64,000 nt of DNA from Calliopsis andreniformis (lineage: Eukaryota > Arthropoda > Insecta > Hymenoptera > Andrenidae): assembly GCF_051401765.1 (NCBI RefSeq), contig NC_135069.1, forward strand, positions 11,758,501 through 11,822,500. The letters run 5' to 3'. The notes under the pieces are model-generated. The model saw nothing but the letters and a program-made list of their open reading frames with translations. It made no database searches and was not told the DNA's origin. This document shows positions 37,376-47,200 of this stretch, piece after piece. How positions within the stretch are numbered: position 1 is the first letter of the stretch; each line of letters starts with the position of its first letter. The translations under genes were made by a program, and so were the position numbers.

Positions 37376-40300
37376 TTAAAGATCATTAAGATCAATAGCA
37401 TCAACTTGGGCAGTAATATTTTCGTTTTTAGTATTTTCTTCAGTATCTATATTTCTTCTATTACTAAAATAGAGCTTTGTCCATGATCCAGGTTCAGCTT
37501 TTTTCAATTTAATTTCTACTTTAGTAGGCAGCATATTGACACTACTTTGTGTAACATCAACAATCTAAGAATATAGAATAATTATTACATATAATTAGTA
37601 TGTTATTACTTAAATATAGAATAATTGTTAAGTATCTTAAATACATACCCCTGTTAATTCTAAATCACAATCATATCTTGAATTGTCTTCTATAAAGAAT
37701 AATTCTACAGATAAACGTACAGGATTTAATTTAACGATGGACTGGTCTGGTATATATTTTTTTGCAAAAATAGAAACTACAATAAATGAACCAGTTTGAT
37801 GCCAGTCCATTCTGCATTTAACTTCTTTACCAGTATTCTGAAAAATATAGTTCAAATTACTTTGTGTTGAAGCACTCAACAGTTGATAAGTATACTATAC
37901 TATTTCAGTCCAAATGATTAAATTAATGAAATTCAGTTACTTAACATAATTCTAAGTACACTACTGGGAAAATTTATTGCATTACTTGAATACTATTGAA
38001 AAGTCGTCCAACTTTAAAATTACATAATTTTATTAAAATTCATCGAAACTATAACACTAAAACTAAATTCTAATTGAAACCTACCACTTTTTGACTCCAC
38101 TGACCAGTTTTATTTATAAGGGAGTACTATATCACATAATATAAAGAAATCGTGGTTGTGCTCGTACAACATGTCCATAATGTTTTCCATAAGAAGTGTA
38201 AATGTGTCTTCAAACGTGTCATAGAGCACTTAAAAGATAATCAGGGTCGTAATTTTGACTGGGACACCCTTTATACTATACAAAATAGAATATCTTTTAA
38301 CCCATTTGAGATGAAAGATTTCTTATAAAACAATCCCTAGAAGTCAATATTTTTGTTATGTCATTTGTCTTTTTGGATAGGTATTGAATAATATATGTGA
38401 TGTGTAATGTGTTTCAAATGGATTACAGAAATTATAATTTCACAGTTTGATTGTAAACTGCAACACTATTGTTTGATAATAAGATAACATTTGATTAATG
38501 TAAAACTCTAATAATGGCAAAACAACTAAATATATTAATGCCTATCCAATCAATTTTATTGAGATTAATGAAAAAGTAAGGTATCTAGAACTCTCTATGC
38601 AAATAATTAAAAAATTAATGTCTTGCATGTTTAAAAGGTGCAAAGCTGTGAAGTCTAATAATAAAAAGGAAGTACAAAATATTGATATTATTACCTATTA
38701 CTGATAAATTTCAACAATGTTATGGAACCTTGACATTTAACAAGTTTTTCATAATATTCAAGTAATGCAATAAATTTTTACAGTAGTGTAAGTAAATACA
38801 ATAAGTAATATGTTCATACACTACCTTAGACACCCATATATGTTTCCCTTGCATACATCCTGGTTGTTCTAAAAATACAGAAAACTCTGTAGTTTTCTTT
38901 TGGCAACAAGACCAATATTTCATTCCTTCATGGAAAACAGGAACACCAGGATGATAATTACATTCTTCGTCATCAGATGCAGGGCCTTTATATGTTGCTT
39001 TACATGAATTATTTTTACATGTTTGTCCAATTTGAACTGTAGTATTGAATGTACTTTTTTGTGCACAGAAAATTAATCCTTTAATTTGTTCTAGCAATGT
39101 AGGTGATATAGTAGGTGTTAAAATAATTTGTGTAGCATCAAAAGGAGGTCTTTGTAACTTAGTTCCATTATTAAGGGTTTGTGCAGTTACTTCAATTACT
39201 TCTGCAGCTTTTGATTTGTCAACAGTAGGTTTTTTTGGTTCTGGTGGTTTTACGTTTGAATGACATGATTTTGTGCAACCTTTAATATTCAAAAATTCTG
39301 TAAAATCTGTACATTTTTTGTTACAACAAGACCAGCCTTTGTAAGCGTCATGAAATACTGGATGACCAGGGTGATGAACACAATCACCTACAAATGTTAT
39401 AATAAAATAAATTCCCACATATCACATGCTTTGTAAGCAAATTCATAATAAGAATTCAATTTTTTATTATTAGTATGTAGGTAGACAATACAAACTTGAA
39501 GAAGGTTACATGATAAGGTATTAAAAAAATGAAAGGACTATTGACCCTCTGTATTCACATTTGAATGAATATTGTTTAACAGGGATTCTCAAGATTAAGA
39601 GTGTTTAATGAGTAATCAATTAAAATATGAAACTGTCAAGGAAGCAGCAATGGAATGTCCGTTAAAATATTATTATGCATAATTGCCATTTTTTAAGTTA
39701 TATCTTCAATTAAGTTTCACAAGCATAAAGTATTAGTAAATTTTCAATTTTTAATTTCTTTCATTAGAGTTTATTTTCACCAAAGGTAACAATTGGTTCC
39801 AGGTAATTCTAGAATTAAGATTTCACATTCCAACATTGGTCTGCATAGACTAATTATGAAATTCTATGTGTGTTGGTATAATATTTCAACTTCCTTATGA
39901 CGAAATATGACATTGATCTAGAACTTATTAATCAACAAGCATTTTTGTACTATTCTTTCTTTTTTTAGGAACATATTCTTAATGCTATCTTCTTTAAGAT
40001 TGATAAGTGTACTTTAGCCATTAAAAAGCTAGAACATCTCTGATCCTAGTAAAATCTTAAAAAAAATAACACACCATACAGATAAGCACTAAACTAATGT
40101 TTTATACAATATAAAGTAGCATATAACTAAAGAACTATGCGTCTCCAGACACGTGTACTTATGAACTTTCTTTCTTGTGTTCGTATCTGGAACCTATTTT
40201 CCAAGAGAGTTTCACATATTAGAAACATTATATATTGAATATATATATTATTGGCATATTTATAATAAGAAAAGGCAAGGTTGATAACAATATACCATTC

Positions 40301-40598
40301 ACATTACAGAATATTCAGATATTAGGGTATTCAGACAATGAGGGTTTGGATATAGAAAGCTTTACTATAATGATGGATATAAGTGAATGGGAACTTAATC
40401 AATGATTATTACTATGTGACTGTCTGTTTGGATAAGGTTATTTCGAACCCTCAAGTTTGTATGGCCTGCCTAATATGTTCTTGCGTTTCCGAAATGTACT
40501 ACGTAATTGAATAACGTACCTTCCTTATTATTATTCGGATCAAACTTTTTTCCACAACCACGATTGTAACAATGTAATAAAGTTGTTTCCTGCGACAT
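37376..40598 (-). CDS. CHORD: CHORD-containing protein (morgana/CHORDC1), Hsp90 co-chaperone
   Basis: Four exons on the minus strand, 40520-40598, 38825-39387, 37649-37837 and 37376-37564, give 339 residues (human CHORDC1 has 332). CHORD domain 1 begins at once (HCYNRGCGKKFDP) and continues with CVHHPGHPVFHD and WSCC. CHORD domain 2 follows with CNYHPGVPVFHE and YWSCCQKK. The Cys and His ligands for zinc are visible in both. After GKHIW comes the CS domain (CRMDWHQTGSFIVVSIFAKK, ending in VEIKLKKAEPGSW), the Hsp90-binding fold shared with p23 and SGT1. In flies morgana controls centrosome number and binds Hsp90. The C-terminal tail is acidic. A four-unit heat-shock element lies 133-152 bp upstream of the ATG. 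Start and all junctions are in frame. Confidence 0.95.
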
Positions 40599-41244
40599 TT
40601 TCAATGTTATTTAAATTAATTTAATTGCACATGTCATGCACAAATACAACTCAGTTCACAAGCGACTGACAAGGATGACAAGGACTGACTGGAATCGACT
40701 GAAACGTTTTTCTTCTACGATTACGAAGAACTTCGAGCATGTTCTAGAAAAATCTAAACTTCTGGGTGACTGTTTGGCAGCTTGATATCCAAATGCTCCC
40801 ACATGGCACATGCAACATCTGTGAAAAAATTCGAATCGATTGGTCAGTGGTCAGTCAATATAAAAACATTAAATCCTACTATTGTAAACATATGACCATC
40901 TTGACCAATAGGATTAATTTGACAAAATCTATAATTGGTTCTCTGCGTTTGTAACCACGTGCAGTTGGTCAAATTGGTAAACAATACCGAATTATTTTAT
41001 TGATGAGTGTAAATACATCTACGTTAAGTAAAGTAACATTACTATACATTGTATGTTTAAGGGTTAAGAATTAAAGAAGAATGATTACAAATCGTTTACA
41101 AATAACGCCTCACTTGAAAATCTATGCATACAAAGATGAATTATAAAGAGACAGATAAAAAGTGAGAAAACTGTGTATAATGTGAAGCGTAACCTTTAAA
41201 ATAATACTGAACAATATGTTAATAATATAACAGTTTTAATGAAT
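40599..41244. promoter_or_regulatory. Divergent CHORD / ADAM17 promoter
   Basis: About 650 bp separates the two start codons, which face away from each other. It holds a heat-shock element near the CHORD side and no open frame with family features. Shared regulation is possible but not shown. Confidence 0.5.
40731..40750. promoter_or_regulatory. Heat-shock element upstream of CHORD
   Basis: CTTCGAGCATGTTCTAGAAA reads as four consecutive 5-bp HSF units in alternating orientation: cTTCg, aGCAt (one mismatch to GAA), gTTCt, aGAAa. HSF trimers need at least three good units. CHORDC1/morgana genes are known heat-shock targets in other animals, so position and motif agree. Confidence 0.65.
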
Positions 41245-44200
41245 ATGGAAATTCGAAATTCATTTTTAATATGCTGCATATTTTTTATCATGCAAAACAG
41301 TTGTAAGTTTAGCATGTCAAAGTTTTTTTATATATATATATGGTGCAATTTATTTTGAGTTTATAAATTCAGTTTAGTATGTGTTCTTACAGATGCTCTT
41401 CATAGAAATTTAAAATATTATGAAACTCTTCATTCATCCCATTTTCAACACAAAATTGTTAAACGAGGTACAGAGTATAGTTATCATCCTTACAATAAAA
41501 TAAATGAAGTAGAGTTTTATTCTCATGGACGGTAAGACTTTAAACATGCATTATTATTGGTAGTTTATGTAAAAGATTTTAATTTATGTATAAAACTTAA
41601 TGTCCATTTTCTATCGATAGATACTTTCGGTTAATATTAACACCAAGAAAAGAAGTTATACATTCTAAATTTAAAGCATATGAAGTTAATGGCGATGGAA
41701 AAGAAAAAACAATACATTTAGGTAATGAAACATCAATATACATTGTGGGATATTATAATCAAGTCATTTTAATAACTTGCCTTGGTGACAGAACTATGTT
41801 TGTTATGGAATGCATGATACCATAAATGCATGATGTGAAATGAAACAAATCTATTTATATCATTTTATTTGTGAAATAATGCAACTAACTTTTCAAAAAT
41901 TTCAATATAAAATGCAATCTTAAAAGATAAGTGAAATGATGTTACATGTAAGATAAAGTAACTTATAAGATAATATGGTTCAGTTTGTTTCATTACATTC
42001 TATTATTTTATAGAAAACAATATTATATGTTACTAAAGAAAAGTAAAAATAGGTATATCTTGTTTTACTAGTTCGTCACTTTTAAATTAAAATGTCTTTT
42101 AAATTAATGGTTTTTTAATCAAAAGTAGTTTAGTACGTTTTTATAGAAAGTAACAAGCTGCATCAACTGATATATTAAAAAATATATAATTTCATTTAAA
42201 AAGATAAAGTTAAGCTTCGTATCTCTTCTCCATCTTCAAAAAAATTATTGATATCAGATTCTGTCTCTTTTGAAACTAAGCAAGTTTGAGTTGGCAAATT
42301 TCTTTCTATTATTAATAGTAAGCAAGTTATTGAGATGATTTGTTTTAATTGCCCTAACTTAGATACGTATATGTTTTTGGAAGGTAGCACATTACTTTGC
42401 ACATATGATATTTATCCAATTGAATACAAAATGGTTAACCAATATTGATTTCAGAATAAATCTTTTTAAAGTAAATAACAATTTTTTATTTAGTAATGGA
42501 AACTATCTACTTATATCTTTTGAATATTTATAACAATAAACTAGAGGATTATTAGAGATTATGTTTTGATATTTGACATTTTCATATTGCAGAACTTCTT
42601 ATTGTTTAAAAATTTTTTATTTCTTTTGAATCAATCACAAGCAACGAACTAATAAAGATAGATAACTTATATTACTGAGAAAGGAATTTGTAGATCCATT
42701 ATGACTGTACATTTTTTATTTAGTTTAAGAAATATTAAAAGTGCAAGTTTTAAACTACTTTTCAGAAACTCTGTATACGTAATTGCATGCTTTGTTTTTT
42801 ATATGATTATAATAGATTTATATTTTTAAGATCATGAAAGCTTTTATCATGGACGTGTATTTGGTGAAATTGACTCCCATGCTCAAGTACATATTGATAA
42901 TGGAATTCTTATAGCCAGTATTACAATTGCTGATGAAACATTTCATATTGAGGTATATACTAATTTTTTAAATATATAATATAACTTTTTGTAGGTGAAA
43001 TAATTATATATAATACTTTGATGAACTTGGAACATGTAGCAGTGACAAAATAATTCATTTGTTTTAGCCATCCTGGAGGCATTTACCTCATTTAGGGAAT
43101 GAAACAATGATTATTTATAAATCATCAGATGTTAAATTTAGTTGGGAGCATTTTCAAGATGGAGAAGGTCATACACATAGTGTTCCCAAAACCTGTGGAT
43201 ATGTAAAAGAGGAATTAGGTCAGGGCTAAAATTGAGTGCAATTTTTAATCATCAAATAACAGTCTTGTAATCTTCTCGTTTTTCAGTGTCGAGCACTCTG
43301 TTGCGAGCAAAAAATTGTTACATTCTAAAAAGAACAAAAAATAATGAAATCACCGTATTTGTCTGAAATATTTGTAATCTTATACAAGATTTACCTTTTA
43401 GACATTCCAATGAGCAATGGCCAGGAAACTCAACAATATACTGATTTTAAATCAGACAAACATTCCAGAATAAAAAGGCAAACAGAAACTTATGAGTATA
43501 CACCAACAAAAACAAGATGTCCTTTATTGTTGGTGGCTGATTATCGCTTTTATCAAGAAATGGGTGCTAGTAGTACAAAGACAACAATAAATTATTTGGT
43601 AAATGATTATATTAATTATTATAAAATAGTATACCCTCTTCTCATTGCTGAGAAAATATTCTGTTTTATAGATTAGTTTAATTGATAGAGTACATAAAAT
43701 TTATAATGACACTTTATGGCAAGAACGACAAGAGCAAGATGGATTTAAAGGAATGGGATTTGTCATTAAGAAAATAGTGGTCCATAGTGAGCCAACTCGT
43801 GTAAGAGGTGGAGAAACACATTATAATATGGTTAGAGAAAAATGGGATGTACGCACATTACTTGAGGTATAATATTATTTCTCTTATTTTTATTTATACT
43901 ACTACTATTACTTTAGTCGTAATAGTATATTTGTAGAAATGTATACATATATGTAAATGATATATCTAGGTCTTTAGTCGAGAATATAGTCATAAGGATT
44001 TTTGTTTGGCCCACTTATTCACTGACCTTAAATTTGAGGGTGGTATTTTGGGATTAGCATATGTTGGATCGCCTCGTAGAAATTCTGTAGGCGGTATCTG
44101 TACACCAGGTATAACATAAATTCTTTTTACTTTTATCACATATAAGCCACATATAAAATAATATTTCATGAAACATTTGTTTATGTTAGAGTATTTCAAG

Positions 44201-47200
44201 AACGGTTACACATTATATCTCAATTCAGGACTAAGTTCTAGTAGGAATCATTATGGACAAAGAGTGATTACAAGAGAAGCAGATCTAGTCACTGCACACG
44301 AATTTGGACATAATTGGGGCTCTGAACATGATCCAGATATAACGGTAATCTTATAATCTTTTATTTATCTCGTATTAAACAGTTTAAAGTATAATAATTT
44401 CTGTACTCTTAGACTGGCTACTTTCATAGCGATACGGGTGAACAACCGTTGCATGGATAATTTCGTGCATGAATTTTGTTTTCCGTGTGCAGGTATTTGT
44501 ACAGTGTTCAATTTGCATATAATTATTTCGGTGTGCCTGTTAACGTTAACCTGCGAAATAATGAACGCCACAGTACAACTATATTAGGCAGATGAACACG
44601 ACAGGTAACTAAAGAGCAACATCCGCGCACGGTTTCCTGCTTTGCTGTGAAAGTAATGTTAACACTTTAAGGGGTCATCCTATTGCAACAGCGCGAAAAT
44701 AAGACAATTTTTAGAAATTTTTTTGCAATAACTATAAAACATATTTTGAAATTTAGTGGGATTATTTATTAGCATCTTAAGTTTATGTTAAAATTTTTTT
44801 AAGCAAAAAAGGCAAATCTATAAAAAGTTTTAGCTTGTCCACCACAAAGCAGCTCTTCTTTATGACTGCCACGATAACTCCGTAGTGGTTTGACCAGTTC
44901 ATTTCAAGTTTTGTAAATATATTCAGTAGATGTGTCATTCTTGCCCACTACCAACATTATTTTGAATTTAGGGAACCAAGAAACTAGTGATTTTTTTGCT
45001 AAATAAACATATTGTTGCGAACACCGGGTATGTCTCCACGGCCTGCTGTGCTCACAACGAAGGATAGGAAGACGTTCGACGAACAGCAGACAGAATTCTG
45101 ATAGCTGTCAGAGCGAACAGACATACTACTGAAATCGAATTCAAGTATACGAGTATTGCAAATAAACCGACCTCCACAAAAGTGTTATATATAAAACCAC
45201 CTTAGTGAACTAGATAAAGTTATTGAACGTTACGTGATGTCGCGGCGTTTGAGAGATCGTAATGCGGCGGCTCCCCAAAATCGTAACATTGGTGTCAGAA
45301 GTGGGATCCGGGCCCCTTCTGCACACCCGCGCGAGGGGACGGCTAACGTGGCAACCCCCTATGAGGGACAGGGGTCGGCCGACATGGCAACCCCCTACGA
45401 GGGAGAGGGAGTCCTGCAAAGGCTCCTCGGAAGATTTCAACAGGCGCTATCCAAACAGCTGGAAGACCAGTGGGAGAACTCGGAGCATCGCTGGACCGAG
45501 GAGCGGGCACGATGACAGCCGGAAAAGACAGCGCAGGAGGCCTTTGAGAGGACAATAGGCGCACGAGTGGACGACCTTCAAGGACAAATCCAGGGGTTGA
45601 TGCAAAATTTTACTAGGTTAAGCGGCGCTGAGTCTCGCGTCGGAAACGCGAAGAGGCGGGCGTGAGGGGGGCAAGCCTGGCCTACGCGACAGCGCGTCCC
45701 CCCGTCGTGGGAGTTGTCTCGTCAAGTGAGACGAAGAGGACCGCGCTCTTGGACACCGTCGTAGAGGGACGCATTGGAGGAACGGCCTGCCTCATCGTCC
45801 TCGATACCGGCTCTCCAGTCAACCTTATCAGAAGAGGAGTCTGTTCAATGGGGAAGCTGGACCATTCGAGATTGAGGATTCGCTCCGCCGTGGGAGAAAA
45901 CATGCCAGTCTTCGGGAAAGGTTCCCATCAGTCATCGGTCACCGACGGGACTGTTTAGTCTCATGCACCCCTCAATCAGCCTTTCGTAAACTAAGACCCT
46001 GTCATAAATTCATCAAAGACCCGTCATCGTTCAGCTATTCGTCCCAAACTTTCTCTTAAAAATACGTTGACGCTAACAGCTCGATGGATAGAGCGATTGC
46101 AAGAATATGATTTCGAGGTCCGACATCGTGGAGGGCAGGTGCATGGGAATGCAGATGCGCTGTCAAGAAGGCTGTGTGCAGACTCAAATTGTAAGCCTTG
46201 TAGCCGAAGAGAAGAACAAGACAAGAGGGAAACGACGAGGATTTTGCGGACGGTCTGTGAAACTGTAGATGTCGAGGACTGGAAACAAACCCAGACCGAG
46301 GACGAGGATATCGGGCTTATTTTATTGAAGAAGAACGAAGGAACTAGACCGTTACGGGAAGAAATTGTCGCATGCCCGCCACGAACGAAGTTCTATTGGA
46401 CGATCTGGGATTCCTTAGAGGTCAAGGACGGAGTGCCTTTATCGAAAATGGGAATCGTCTTGCGGTGCGAGGGCAACGTGGTTGCTAGTGGTGCCACGGA
46501 AGAAGATAACGGAAGTATTGCACGAGTATCACAGTTTCCCATCAGCAGGACTCTTTGGAGTCAATAAAACCCTGGTGAAGGTGCGTCAGCGATTCTACTG
46601 GATCACCTGTCGACAGGATGTTATAGAATGGTGCTGGAAATGTACTACTTGCACGACGAAGAAGGGACCGCGGGAAAGAGGAGCCGGCGCGATGCAGGTT
46701 TACAACGTCGGAGCTCCGTTTGAGAGGATCGCGGTGGACGTTGTGGAATCCCTTCCGAAGTTCAGTTCCGGGAATCGGTATATGCTGGTGGTTGCTGACT
46801 ATTTTTCGAAATGGCTAGAGGTAGTCGCTGTGTTGAATCAACGGGCTGACACAGTGGCAAAAGCGTTACTTGTGCATGTCGTGAGCCGACACGGAGTGCC
46901 CTTGGAAATGCACTCGGATCAGGGGAGGAACTTTGAGTCCACCGTCGTTCGAGAACTCATGAGACTGCTAGGAGTTAAGAAGACGAGGACAACACCTCTG
47001 CATTCGCAATCCGACGGCATGGTAGAACGACTAAACCGGACCTTGCTGCAATACCTCTCCATGTTCGTCGCCGGGATCTCCATGTCGCCATCCCAGCGGG
47101 ATTGGGATGAGTGGATCACGATATTCCTGTTGGTGTACAGATCGGCTCGACTTGAAACCACCACCGGTGAGATGACACCGTCAATGGTCCTGTATGGTCA

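Noticed and set aside
38255..38285. GGGACACCCTTTATA as a mariner end near the CHORD gene
   Set aside because: No inverted partner or duplication found in the CHORD intron; too short to call as an element.
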